DNA of 64,000 bases from an uncultured Eubacteriales bacterium (GTDB lineage Bacteria; Bacillota; Clostridia; Oscillospirales; CAG-272). The stretch spans positions 1 to 64,000 of the forward strand of contig CAKSPO010000001.1 of NCBI GenBank assembly GCA_934481515.1, in the 5' to 3' direction. The notes below the pieces were generated by a model, which was given only the letters and a program-made list of their open reading frames with translations, was not told the DNA's origin and ran no database searches. Positions 25,896 to 34,280 of the stretch are shown here, piece after piece (position 1 is the stretch's first letter; every line of letters starts with the position of its first letter). Position numbers and translations under genes: made by a program.

Positions 25896-26135
25896 ATGAT
25901 GAACAACCTGCAGGAAACTTTAGCGGACATTGCCAAGGCAATTGTCGATTCGCCCGAGGAAGTCAAGGTGACCCGTGAGGAAGATGAGCAGTCCGTTACG
26001 CTGACGCTGACGGTTGCTCCCGATGACATGGGTATGGTCATCGGCAGACACGGAAAAATCGCCAAGGCAATCCGCACGGTCGTAAAAGCAGCGGCTGCCG
26101 GAAGCGGCAAAAAAGTCAATGTGGACATCCGGTAA
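25896..26135 (+). CDS. khpA: KhpA-type KH-domain RNA-binding protein
   Basis: A 79-residue single KH-domain protein. The GxxG RNA-binding loop is seen in GMVIGRHGKIAKAIRTVVKA near residue 46, after the strand SVTLTLTVAPDD. KhpA pairs with KhpB (Jag/EloR) to regulate cell-wall elongation and RNA turnover in Gram-positive bacteria. GGGGAGG at 25883-25889 supports ATG 25896 or the adjacent ATG 25899. It closes the operon, with a strong terminator after it. In many Firmicutes rimM and trmD follow here; both are absent. Confidence 0.93.
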   Translation: MMNNLQETLADIAKAIVDSPEEVKVTREEDEQSVTLTLTVAPDDMGMVIGRHGKIAKAIRTVVKAAAAGSGKKVNVDIR

Positions 26136-26150
26136 GGGTGATTCCGGAAC

Positions 26151-26189
26151 AAGGGACTGACGCACAGCGCGTCAGCCCTTTGTTTTTTT
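26151..26189 (+). terminator. Terminator after khpA
   Basis: AAGGGACTGACGC (26151-26163) pairs with GCGTCAGCCCTT (26169-26180) with one mismatch and is followed by TGTTTTTTT. Confidence 0.88.
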
Positions 26190-26215
26190 GCCGCACGAAA
26201 ATCCGGCATTTCCTC

Positions 26216-26244
26216 TTTACAAATCTGCCGGTTTGTGTTAAAAT
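26216..26244 (+). promoter_or_regulatory. Promoter of rsuA-like/tex operon
   Basis: TTTACA (26216-26221), 17-base spacer, TAAAAT (26239-26244) with an extended TGT. Confidence 0.68.
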
Positions 26245-26280
26245 AAAAAACGGAAGCTTCTTCCGGACGGAGGAAAAAAG

Positions 26281-27039
26281 ATGCGGTTGGACAGATTGCT
26301 CTCCGAGTGCGGCGTTGCCAGCCGGAAGGAGGGCGCACGGGCAATCCGTGCAGGAAAGGTGTCGGTAAACGGCGTTCCCGCCACACGTGCGGATCAACCG
26401 GTCGCCCCGGAGGCGGATGTCATCCTGCTTTCGGGGAAAAGGGTGATCTACCGGCAGTATGTTTATATCATGCTGAATAAGCCGGATGGCTACGTCAGCG
26501 CAACAGAGGACGGGCGGGAGCCGGTCGTTACGGAACTGCTTCCCGCGGAATACCGCAAAAGAGGTGTTTTCCCCTGCGGACGGTTGGATAAGCACACTCT
26601 CGGACTGATGCTTCTGACCGACGACGGTCAGCTTGCACATCAATTGCTTTCTCCGAAAAATCATGTTGCCAAAACCTATGCTTTCCGCGTCAAGTTCCCG
26701 CTTTCCGACGCGGACATCCGACAGCTGGAGGAGGGAGTCGACATCGGCGGCTACCGGACACAGCCATGCCGGGTCTGCCTTTCGGAACCGGGGAAAGGGA
26801 CCATCACCATCACGGAGGGGAAATATCACCAGATCAAGCTGATGATGCAGGCGGTGCATAACCAGATTCAGTATCTGGAACGCCGTACCTTCGGAGCGCT
26901 GACATTGGATCCGGCGCTGGAGAGGGGCGCATGGCGGGAGCTGACCGCCGAGGAAATTGACGCCTTGCGCAGCAGAAAAGAAACAGATGAAAAGGACGCA
27001 ACGCAACCGATTGACGAAAGGAATCCATATCATTCATGA
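26281..27039 (+). CDS. RsuA/RluB-type pseudouridine synthase
   Basis: A 252-residue rRNA pseudouridine synthase. The N-terminal S4 RNA-binding domain is MRLDRLLSECGVASRKEG (1-60). The catalytic domain has the conserved Asp in CGRLDKHTLGLMLLTDDG near residue 103, AKTYAFRV, and the C-terminal EGKYHQIKLMMQAV. The closing residues, with TAEEIDALR, agree with RsuA/RluE/RluB enzymes, which modify 16S U516 or 23S U2605-type sites. CGGAGG precedes the ATG. Its stop overlaps the tex start by four bases (ATGA). The exact target uridine cannot be assigned. Confidence 0.9.
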   Translation: MRLDRLLSECGVASRKEGARAIRAGKVSVNGVPATRADQPVAPEADVILLSGKRVIYRQYVYIMLNKPDGYVSATEDGREPVVTELLPAEYRKRGVFPCGRLDKHTLGLMLLTDDGQLAHQLLSPKNHVAKTYAFRVKFPLSDADIRQLEEGVDIGGYRTQPCRVCLSEPGKGTITITEGKYHQIKLMMQAVHNQIQYLERRTFGALTLDPALERGAWRELTAEEIDALRSRKETDEKDATQPIDERNPYHS

Positions 27040-29198
27040 ATATCAACGAAACACTTGCAAAAGAATTCAACCTGAAGACGGAACAGGTGGAAAAGACGGT
27101 CGAATTGATTGACGAAGGAAATACCATTCCCTTCATTGCCCGGTACCGCAAGGAGGTCACGGGGAGCCTTGACGATACCGTACTGCGCGATCTTTTTGAC
27201 CGTCTGACCTTTTTGCGGAACATCGAGAAGAGAAAGCAGGAGGTTTTCGACCTGATTTCCGCACAGGAAAAAATGACGCCGGAGATCGAAGCGGCAATTG
27301 CCGCGGCGCAGACCATCACGGAGGTGGATGATATTTACCGCCCGTTCCGACCGCACCGCAAGACGCGCGCATCGGTCGCCCGGGAAAAGGGGCTGGAGCC
27401 GCTGGCAGAGCTGATCATGGCGCAGGAACCTTCCTATACGCCGTCCATTGAGGAGCAGGCAAAGGGATTTATCAACGAGGAAAAAGGCGTTGCCAGTGCG
27501 GAGGAAGCGCTTCAGGGCGCCTGCGATATTATCGCGGAGGATGTGTCGGACAACGCGGAATTCCGGAAGGAAATCCGCCGACTGACCTTTGAATTCGGTA
27601 CACTGACCTCCAAGCAGGCAAAGGAAGAGGATTCGGTATACGCACAGTATTACGATTATTCCGAGGCGCTCAAAAAGGTGCTGCCGCACCGGGTGCTTGC
27701 CATTAACCGCGGGGAAAAGGAAGGGTATCTGAAGGTCTCTGTCACCGTTGCTTCCGAAATTGTGCTGAAATACCTGTTTTCGAAACTTCTGCTCGGAAAC
27801 CGCAGTCCGGCGGAGCCGTATGTTTCCGCCGCGATTACCGATGGCTATGACCGTCTGATTGCACCGTCGGTGGAGCGGGAGATCCGGAACGACATTTTTG
27901 ATAATGCCTGCGAAGGTGCCATCAAGGTTTTTGCCGATAACCTGAGTCATCTGCTGATGCAGTCTCCGCTGAAAGGAAAAACCGTTCTCGGCTTTGACCC
28001 TGGCTATGCGCACGGATGCAAGCTGGCGGTTGTTGATAAAACCGGGAAAGTGGTGGACACTGCGGTCATTTATCCCGTCAAACCGCGCGAAGAAACGGAA
28101 AAGAGCAAAGCGGTTGTCAAGCGCCTGATTACGCGGCATCATGTGGATGTCATCGCCATCGGAAACGGAACCGCTTCCAAGGAAAGCGAGATTTTCATTG
28201 CAAACCTGCTCCGGGAAATTCCGGAGGAGGTCAAATACATTGTGGTCAGCGAAGCGGGAGCTTCCATTTATTCGGCTTCCAAGCTTGCCGCAGAAGAGTT
28301 CCCGGACTTTGATGTTATGCAGAGAAGTGCCGTCTCCATCGCACGGAGATTGCAGGACCCGCTGGCGGAGCTGATTAAAATTGATCCCAAGGGCATCGGG
28401 GTCGGACAGTATCAGCATGATATGAAGCAGGCGCGGTTGGATGAGGCGCTCGGCGGCGTCGTAGAGGATTGCGTCAACGCCGTCGGCGTGGATATCAATA
28501 CGGCATCCTATTCGCTTCTGTCCTATATTTCGGGTATCAATATCACTTCCGCAAAAAACATTGTCAGATATCGTGAGGAGAACGGAGAATTTTCCGATCG
28601 TGCACAGCTTTTGAAGGTGCCGCGCATCGGAGCCAAGGCATATGAGCAGGCTGCCGGATTTTTGCGCGTTCCGGGTGGAAAGGAAATTCTGGACAATACC
28701 GGCGTTCACCCGGAATCGTATGAAGCGACCGAAAAGCTGCTTGCAATGTTCGGCTACGGAAAGGAGGACGTTGCGGCAGGCGGGCTGAAGGAGCTGGCGG
28801 CAAAGGTGCATAAAACCGGGGACGCAAAAGTGGCGGGAGAGCTTGGTATCGGCGTTCCCACGCTTTGCGACATCCTCGCTGAGCTGGAGAAGCCGGGACG
28901 GGACATCCGTGACACCCTGCCTCCTCCGGTACTCCGTGACGATATCCTTTCCATGGAGGATCTCAAGCCGGGTATGGAACTGACCGGAACTGTCCGCAAC
29001 GTCATTGATTTTGGTGCATTTGTTGACATCGGTGTTCATCAGGACGGACTGGTACACATTTCTCAGCTTGCAGATAAATTCGTCAAGCACCCGGCGGATG
29101 TTGTCAAGGTTGGCGACATTGTCAAGGTGCGCGTTCTGAGCGTGGATGTTGCAAAAAAACGGATTGCGCTGACCATGCGGAAAAAGCCGGAGGCATAA
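27036..29198 (+). CDS. tex: Tex family RNA-binding transcription accessory protein
   Basis: A 720-residue nucleic-acid-binding protein. The Tex N-terminal helix-turn-helix region has IPFIARYRKEVTGSLDD and IYRPFRPHRKTRA. The YqgF-like RNase H fold (about 325-450) has VLGFDPGYAHGCKLAVVD. It is followed by helix-hairpin-helix repeats (NITSAKNIVRYREENGEF) and a C-terminal S1 domain (645-718) with GTVRNVIDFGAFVDIGVHQD. Tex tunes transcription and stress tolerance in several bacteria. It is coupled to the upstream pseudouridine synthase by a four-base overlap. No clear terminator follows in the next 100 bases. Confidence 0.95.
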   Translation: MNINETLAKEFNLKTEQVEKTVELIDEGNTIPFIARYRKEVTGSLDDTVLRDLFDRLTFLRNIEKRKQEVFDLISAQEKMTPEIEAAIAAAQTITEVDDIYRPFRPHRKTRASVAREKGLEPLAELIMAQEPSYTPSIEEQAKGFINEEKGVASAEEALQGACDIIAEDVSDNAEFRKEIRRLTFEFGTLTSKQAKEEDSVYAQYYDYSEALKKVLPHRVLAINRGEKEGYLKVSVTVASEIVLKYLFSKLLLGNRSPAEPYVSAAITDGYDRLIAPSVEREIRNDIFDNACEGAIKVFADNLSHLLMQSPLKGKTVLGFDPGYAHGCKLAVVDKTGKVVDTAVIYPVKPREETEKSKAVVKRLITRHHVDVIAIGNGTASKESEIFIANLLREIPEEVKYIVVSEAGASIYSASKLAAEEFPDFDVMQRSAVSIARRLQDPLAELIKIDPKGIGVGQYQHDMKQARLDEALGGVVEDCVNAVGVDINTASYSLLSYISGINITSAKNIVRYREENGEFSDRAQLLKVPRIGAKAYEQAAGFLRVPGGKEILDNTGVHPESYEATEKLLAMFGYGKEDVAAGGLKELAAKVHKTGDAKVAGELGIGVPTLCDILAELEKPGRDIRDTLPPPVLRDDILSMEDLKPGMELTGTVRNVIDFGAFVDIGVHQDGLVHISQLADKFVKHPADVVKVGDIVKVRVLSVDVAKKRIALTMRKKPEA

Positions 29199-29296
29199 AC
29201 GACGCAAATTCTTTGTACAATTTCTTTTTGGTTTTTAATATATTAATATTCAGACACGTCATTTTTGCTTCTTCACACGGAAAAAGGAAGAAAAGA

Positions 29297-29373
29297 TGTG
29301 CATATTGCACAACTGCCGAATCGAAATTTTGGGAAAATACACGCTTCCTTTTCACCGGAAATTTTGATAAAAT
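29297..29373 (+). promoter_or_regulatory. Palindrome and promoter upstream of msmX-like ATPase
   Basis: A perfect inverted repeat TGTGCA-TAT-TGCACA lies at 29297-29311. The -10 box TAAAAT (29368-29373) has an extended TGA but a poor -35 (TTCCTT at 29345-29350), as in activator-dependent promoters. The palindrome is a plausible regulator site about 57 bases upstream of the -10. The rest of 29199-29296 is AT-rich and I see nothing else in it. Confidence 0.5.
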
Positions 29374-29423
29374 ATGATACGTGAAAATACTGCCTTCCAT
29401 TGGCACACAGGAGGAATCTTTCC

Positions 29424-30539
29424 ATGGCAAGTTTGTCCCTCAGACATATTTATAAAAAGTATCCGGGCGGCGTTACTGCAGTTTCGGATTTCAATCTGGA
29501 AATCAAGGATAAAGAGTTTCTGGTTTTGGTCGGTCCTTCCGGATGCGGAAAGTCCACGACCCTTCGTATGATCGCCGGTTTGGAGGAAATCTCCGAGGGC
29601 GAATTGTTCATCGGCGACCGTCTGGTCAACGATGTTGCACCGAAGGATCGTAAGATCGCCATGGTGTTCCAGAACTACGCCCTGTATCCGCATATGTCCG
29701 TGTTTGAAAATATGGCATTCGGTTTGAAGCTGAGCAAGGTGCCGAAGGAAACCATCAAGAAAAAGGTGGAGGAAGCCGCCAGAATTCTGGACATCACCCA
29801 CCTGTTGGACCGGAAGCCGAAGGCTTTGTCCGGAGGTCAGAAGCAGCGTGTTGCACTGGGACGCGCAATCGTCCGCGACCCGCAGGTATTCCTGCTTGAC
29901 GAGCCGCTTTCCAACTTGGACGCAAAGCTCCGTGCAACCATGAGAACCGAGCTGACCAAACTGCACAATCGTGTGCAGACCACGTTTGTTTACGTTACGC
30001 ACGACCAGATCGAGGCTATGACCATGGCGACCAGAATCGTCGTTATGAAGGACGGTCTGATTCAGCAGGTGGATACCCCTCAGACGCTGTATGATAAGCC
30101 GGTCAATATTTTCGTCGCCGGATTTATCGGAACTCCGCAGATGAACTTCCTCAACGGTACGCTGGAAAAGCGGAATGACGGTGTGTACTTTATTTATGAA
30201 GGCAACGCATTGAAGGTTCCGGAAGAGAAGGCAAAGTCGGAGGCGCTTGCTGAATACATCGGCAAGGAAGTGGTTGCCGGGCTGCGTCCGGAGTGCATTC
30301 ATGACGATGCACTCAACCTTGCCAACAGCGCAGATGCAACTCTGCAGGCGGATGTTGATGTGACCGAGTTGATGGGCGCTGAGATTTACCTGTACCTTAA
30401 GGTTGGAGAAGAAGGCAAGCTGATTGCTCGCGTTTCTTCCAGATCCACCACCCGCGCAGGTGAAAACATCAAGATCGCATTTGATATGGACAGAATGCAC
30501 TTCTTCGATAAGGACACCGAGCGGTGCATCATTCACTGA
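29424..30539 (+). CDS. MsmX/UgpC-type ABC transporter ATP-binding protein
   Basis: A 371-residue carbohydrate-import ATPase of the MalK class. Walker A is GPSGCGKST (near residue 38), with Q-loop VFQNYALYPHMS, signature LSGGQKQR, Walker B VFLLDEPLSNLDAKLR and switch His in VYVTHDQ. The C-terminal TOBE/regulatory domain (240-371) includes GFIGTPQMNFL and VAGLRPE. No permease or binding-protein genes are adjacent. This is typical of MsmX in Bacillus, a single ATPase shared by many sugar importers encoded elsewhere. GGAGG at 29410-29414 selects ATG 29424. It is flanked by its own promoter and a strong terminator. Sharing among importers is inferred from isolation. Confidence 0.92.
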   Translation: MASLSLRHIYKKYPGGVTAVSDFNLEIKDKEFLVLVGPSGCGKSTTLRMIAGLEEISEGELFIGDRLVNDVAPKDRKIAMVFQNYALYPHMSVFENMAFGLKLSKVPKETIKKKVEEAARILDITHLLDRKPKALSGGQKQRVALGRAIVRDPQVFLLDEPLSNLDAKLRATMRTELTKLHNRVQTTFVYVTHDQIEAMTMATRIVVMKDGLIQQVDTPQTLYDKPVNIFVAGFIGTPQMNFLNGTLEKRNDGVYFIYEGNALKVPEEKAKSEALAEYIGKEVVAGLRPECIHDDALNLANSADATLQADVDVTELMGAEIYLYLKVGEEGKLIARVSSRSTTRAGENIKIAFDMDRMHFFDKDTERCIIH

Positions 30540-30544
30540 TAGAA

Positions 30545-30587
30545 CAAAGCAAAAGAACCGCGGAAAAACTGCGGTTCTTTTGCTTTG
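30545..30587. terminator. Terminator after msmX-like gene
   Basis: CAAAGCAAAAGAACCGC (30545-30561) pairs exactly with the complement ending at 30587 around a nine-base loop. The A and T tracts lie within the stem ends. Confidence 0.82.
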
Positions 30588-30591
30588 CCCG

Positions 30592-30620
30592 TTGCAATCC
30601 GGAGAAAAATCTGTTATAAT
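30592..30620 (+). promoter_or_regulatory. Promoter of trmB operon
   Basis: TTGCAA (30592-30597), 17-base spacer, consensus TATAAT (30615-30620) with an extended TGT. Confidence 0.8.
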
Positions 30621-30711
30621 AGACAGCGAAAAGCTTTGAAGGAAAGTGAGCAACGAAAACGGGACGGTGAGAGAGAAACACCGCTTTTTTCGGTAAAAGG
30701 AACAAACAGCA

Positions 30712-31389
30712 ATGAGGATGAGAAGAAAGAAGCACGGCGCCGAACGGATTGCCGCATGCGCGGAGTTGCTGATTCAGCCGCCGAAGCCGGTGGGCGGATC
30801 GGATGCAGAAACGAAGGTCACACCGACAGAACCGAAGACCTATTTTTCAGTGAATCGCCCGGTTTGCCTTGAGATCGGGTGCGGCAAGGGAGATTTTGCG
30901 GTCGGTATGGCGGCAAAGCATCCGGAGTATTCCTGGATCGCCATGGAGCGCGTCTCGGATGTCGCCTGCCTTGCGCTGGAAAAGGCGATGGCGAGTGCAA
31001 AGGACCGACCGGATAACCTGCGGTTTCTGATCGGAGACGCAAGAAATCTGACCGAATGGTTTTCGCCGCACTCCATTGAAGCGCTGTATCTGAATTTCAG
31101 CGATCCGTGGCCGAAGAAAGGGTACGCCAAGCGTCGCCTGACCCATGAGGGATTTTTGCAATTGTACCGTAAAATTCTCCGTCCCGGCGGAATGCTCTAT
31201 CTCAAAACCGATAATGAGGGGTTGTTTGATTTCAGCCTTGAAGAGTTTGCCAAGTGCGGACTGACCGTGGAATGGCAGACAAGAGATCTGCACCGTTCCG
31301 AAAAGGCGGCAGAGAACGTTATGACCGAATACGAACGGAATTTTTCCGCACAGGGTCAGGTGATTTATTCTGCGTGGGGACGGTTTTAA
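30712..31389 (+). CDS. trmB: tRNA (guanine-N7)-methyltransferase
   Basis: Makes 7-methylguanosine at position 46 of tRNA using S-adenosylmethionine. The 225-residue protein has the SAM motif LEIGCGKGDF near residue 52 and the family signature NFSDPWPKKGYAKRRL near 127. Further motifs are LKTDNEGLFDFSL and a C-terminal MTEYERNF. The first ~45 residues carry a Pro/Thr-rich insert before the SAM motif. AAAGGAAC is a modest RBS nine bases before the ATG. It is the first gene of a tight run with a nitroreductase and truB. Confidence 0.94.
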   Translation: MRMRRKKHGAERIAACAELLIQPPKPVGGSDAETKVTPTEPKTYFSVNRPVCLEIGCGKGDFAVGMAAKHPEYSWIAMERVSDVACLALEKAMASAKDRPDNLRFLIGDARNLTEWFSPHSIEALYLNFSDPWPKKGYAKRRLTHEGFLQLYRKILRPGGMLYLKTDNEGLFDFSLEEFAKCGLTVEWQTRDLHRSEKAAENVMTEYERNFSAQGQVIYSAWGRF

Positions 31390-31398
31390 GGAGGAAAC

Positions 31399-31992
31399 AT
31401 GCTGAAAGAATTACTGCAAAAAAGCCGGAGCTACCGGAGCTTTGACAGGAACGTTCCGCTGTCCGAAGAACAGCTGCGGGACTGGATTTCCGACGTGCGC
31501 TTTTGCCCGTCCAGCATCAATCTTCAGGTACTGAAATTCCGCATGGTGCTTGACGGAGAAGAATGTGCGCACGTACTCTCCCTGACCCGTTGGGCGGGAA
31601 AACTTCGTGACATTCATTTGCCGCCCGCGGGACACGAGCCGACCGCGTATATTGTCATTTGTGCTGACACCGGAATCACGCCCCACGCGGCAGACTTTGA
31701 CAAGGATGTCGGCATTGCCGCGCAGACCATTATGCTGGCGGCGGCAGAAGCGGGCTACGGAGGGTGCATGAACGGCTCCTTCCGGCCGCAGGAGCTGAGC
31801 GTGGCGCTCGAACTTCCGGACGGAATTGTTCCCAAGCTGGTTCTGGCGCTCGGAAAGCCGGACGAGAGAGTGGAGCTTGTTGCTGAAACCGATGACGGAA
31901 ACGTAGATTATTACCGGGAAAACGGCGTTCACTATGTCAGAAAACGTCCGACAGAGGAACTGATCCTTTCCGGACAAAAGAAAGGGGACTGA
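31399..31992 (+). CDS. Nitroreductase family protein
   Basis: A 197-residue flavoprotein of the nitroreductase/NAD(P)H oxidoreductase fold. SRSYRSFDRNVPLSEEQLRD contains the RRSxR-like FMN phosphate-binding element. CPSSINLQVLKFR is the SP.NxQ-like segment. DVGIAAQTIMLAAAEAGYGGCMNGS and the downstream GKPDERVELVA match the dimer core and the FMN-contacting C-terminal part. AAGGAGGAAAC precedes the ATG, ten bases after trmB. Physiological substrate unknown; the second-half Cys in GGCM is common in the family. Confidence 0.87.
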   Translation: MLKELLQKSRSYRSFDRNVPLSEEQLRDWISDVRFCPSSINLQVLKFRMVLDGEECAHVLSLTRWAGKLRDIHLPPAGHEPTAYIVICADTGITPHAADFDKDVGIAAQTIMLAAAEAGYGGCMNGSFRPQELSVALELPDGIVPKLVLALGKPDERVELVAETDDGNVDYYRENGVHYVRKRPTEELILSGQKKGD

Positions 31993-31993
31993 C

Positions 31994-32941
31994 GTGAAAA
32001 TACCGGAAGAAACGATGGTTCCGGCATGCGGTACGACGGCGGAGCCAAGCGGGGTGTTGATTGTCAACAAGCATGCCGGCGTGACTTCCCACGATATTGT
32101 AAACCGGATTCGCCGACTGTACGGAACGCGCCGCGTAGGGCATACCGGAACGCTGGATCCCATGGCGACGGGCGTATTGGTGGTTTTGATCGGCAGGGCT
32201 GCCAAGGCGGCGGAATACCTCACCTCCGACAGCAAGCGGTATCGCGCCGAATTGCGCCTGGGACTTACCACGGATACGGAGGACATCACCGGAACGAAGC
32301 TGACAGAGTGCGACCGCTTGCCGACGGCGGAGGAGGTTGCACGGATTGTGCCGGAATTTTGCGGTACCATCGCACAGATTCCTCCGATGTACAGCGCACT
32401 GAAGGTCAACGGAAAGAAACTTGTGGATCTTGCGCGGCAGGGAGAGGTCATTGAGCGGAAACCGAGAGAGATTACCGTTTTCTCACTGACGGTGCAACCG
32501 ACTGACCGCGCGGACAGTTATCTTCTGGAGGTGCATTGTTCCGGCGGAACCTACATCCGGACGCTTTGCGCCGATATGGGACGGGCGCTTGGGTGCGGCG
32601 GCGTTATGGCATCGCTGGAGCGGACGGAAACCGGCGGCTTTTCCATCCGGGAAGCCCATACGGCAGCGGAACTGGAGGAAATGACGCCGGAGGAGCGGCA
32701 GGCACTGCTGATTCCGACCGAGGCTCTGTTCCAAAGCCTCCCATCCCTCCGCCTTCCGGCGTTTTATGAAAAGCTGTGCCGGAGCGGATGCGAAATTTAC
32801 CTGAAAAAAATCGGTGCTGATCTGCCGGTGGGAAGCCGTGCGCGTCTTTGTGACGCCGGAGGGGATTTTTTTGCCGTCGGAGAGGTTGGAATGTATAACG
32901 ACGGCGCGGCAATCAAAGCGCTGAAGACGTTCGTCCTGTGA
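31994..32941 (+). CDS. truB: tRNA pseudouridine(55) synthase
   Basis: Isomerises U55 in the T loop of tRNAs. The 315-residue protein shows VNKHAGVTSHDIVNRIRR, the catalytic Asp motif VGHTGTLDPMATGVLVV near residue 55, IPPMYSALKVNGKKLVDLAR, and CSGGTYIRTLCADMGRALG. The C-terminal ~70 residues form the PUA-like tail. The frame opens with GTG 31994, one base after the nitroreductase stop, with AAGGGGA five bases upstream. ATG 32015 is an alternative without a better RBS. Confidence 0.94.
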   Translation: MKIPEETMVPACGTTAEPSGVLIVNKHAGVTSHDIVNRIRRLYGTRRVGHTGTLDPMATGVLVVLIGRAAKAAEYLTSDSKRYRAELRLGLTTDTEDITGTKLTECDRLPTAEEVARIVPEFCGTIAQIPPMYSALKVNGKKLVDLARQGEVIERKPREITVFSLTVQPTDRADSYLLEVHCSGGTYIRTLCADMGRALGCGGVMASLERTETGGFSIREAHTAAELEEMTPEERQALLIPTEALFQSLPSLRLPAFYEKLCRSGCEIYLKKIGADLPVGSRARLCDAGGDFFAVGEVGMYNDGAAIKALKTFVL

Positions 32942-32990
32942 ACGACGGATGTGTCGGAATCAAAAAATACGAAATGCTGAGAGAAAAAAG

Positions 32991-34232
32991 ATGAAACATG
33001 AACTTTACGGAAATGCGGTGGTCGGTCAGAGCGGCGGCCCCACTGCAGCAATCAATGCAACGCTCGCCGGGGTCATCCGCGGGGTCGCGGAGCATTCGGA
33101 CGGCGGGAAAATCGGAACGCTTTACGGAATGCGCAATGGGATCGAAGGACTGATGCAGGAGAACCTTGTCAATCTGAGTGCTTTTTTTGATACGGAGGAA
33201 AAGCTTCACCTTTTGGAGCAGACGCCGGCGGCGGCTCTCGGCTCCTGCCGGAAAAAGCTTCCGGTTCCGGAGGGAAATGAGGCATTTTATGAGACGCTGA
33301 TTTCCGTATTCCGCAAATACGACATTCGTTATTTCTTCTATATCGGCGGAAACGATTCCATGGATACCGTGGCAAAGCTTTCCGCGTATACCGAGGCGCA
33401 CGATTATGAGATGGTGGTGCTCGGAATCCCGAAAACCATCGACAATGATCTGGTCGGAACCGATCATACACCCGGCTTTGGCTCTGCCGCGAAATACATT
33501 GCCGTCACCACGCAGGAGATTCTGCGGGATTGTGCCGTTTACCGGATTCCCGCCGTCACCATCATAGAGGTCATGGGCAGGGATGCCGGGTGGCTCACTG
33601 CCGCCTCCGCCATCGGACGGGTGGTCAACGGAACCGAACCGGATTTGGTGTATCTGCCGGAAAGGACCTTTGATCTTGATGCGTTCTTCCGTGACGTACG
33701 TGCTGCATTGGAACGGCATCCGAACGTGGTGGTTGCGGTATCGGAAGGCTTGCGCTTTGCTGACGGGAGGTACGTGGGAGAAGGAACCCAGAGCGGAGCC
33801 ACCGATGCCTTCGGACATGCCTACCTTGCCGGAACCGGGAAAGCGTTGGAACTTGCGGTCAAGGCGGAAATCGGCTGTAAGGTGCGTTCCATTGAGCTGA
33901 ATCTGCCACAGCGGTGTGCGGCTCATATGGCATCTGCAACCGACCTGCGCGAGTCGGTGCTGGTTGGAAAGAGTGCTGTCAGGGCGGCTGGAGAAGGAAT
34001 CAACCGGAGAATGATGGTCATTCGCCGGATTTCGGAGGAGCCGTACCGGGTGGAAATCGACTCGTCGGATGTCGCGAAAATTGCAAACCGCATCCGGTGC
34101 GTGGAGGATTGCTTTATCAATGCGGAGGGAAATCACGTGACCGATGCATGTTGCAATTATCTGCTCCCGCTGATTGAGGGAGAGCCTGAGGTTGTGTTTG
34201 AAAAGGGGCTGCCGAAGCATCTTTTTCTTTGA
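32991..34232 (+). CDS. 6-phosphofructokinase, probably pyrophosphate-dependent
   Basis: Phosphorylates fructose 6-phosphate in glycolysis, possibly using pyrophosphate and thus reversibly. The 413-residue enzyme begins with GQSGGPTAAINATLAGVI. It has YIGGNDSMDT near residue 117, the catalytic PKTIDNDLVGTDHTPGFG near 151, and EVMGRDAGWLTAASA. GGND at the phosphate site and PKTIDND (rather than GGDGS and GTIDND) are the pyrophosphate-type form. I chose ATG 32991; the RBS is weak (GAGAGAAA) and the ATG at 32949 has none. It follows truB by 49 bases. Confidence 0.9.
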   Translation: MKHELYGNAVVGQSGGPTAAINATLAGVIRGVAEHSDGGKIGTLYGMRNGIEGLMQENLVNLSAFFDTEEKLHLLEQTPAAALGSCRKKLPVPEGNEAFYETLISVFRKYDIRYFFYIGGNDSMDTVAKLSAYTEAHDYEMVVLGIPKTIDNDLVGTDHTPGFGSAAKYIAVTTQEILRDCAVYRIPAVTIIEVMGRDAGWLTAASAIGRVVNGTEPDLVYLPERTFDLDAFFRDVRAALERHPNVVVAVSEGLRFADGRYVGEGTQSGATDAFGHAYLAGTGKALELAVKAEIGCKVRSIELNLPQRCAAHMASATDLRESVLVGKSAVRAAGEGINRRMMVIRRISEEPYRVEIDSSDVAKIANRIRCVEDCFINAEGNHVTDACCNYLLPLIEGEPEVVFEKGLPKHLFL

Positions 34233-34280
34233 TTGAACCTTGACATAAAAACTTTTACTGTTTGGCGAAGGAGTAAAATT

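Noticed and set aside
27030..29207. A 725-codon open frame on the minus strand opposite tex
   Set aside because: Same reasoning: antisense shadow of a conserved gene, with low-complexity Arg/His/Gln-rich translation.
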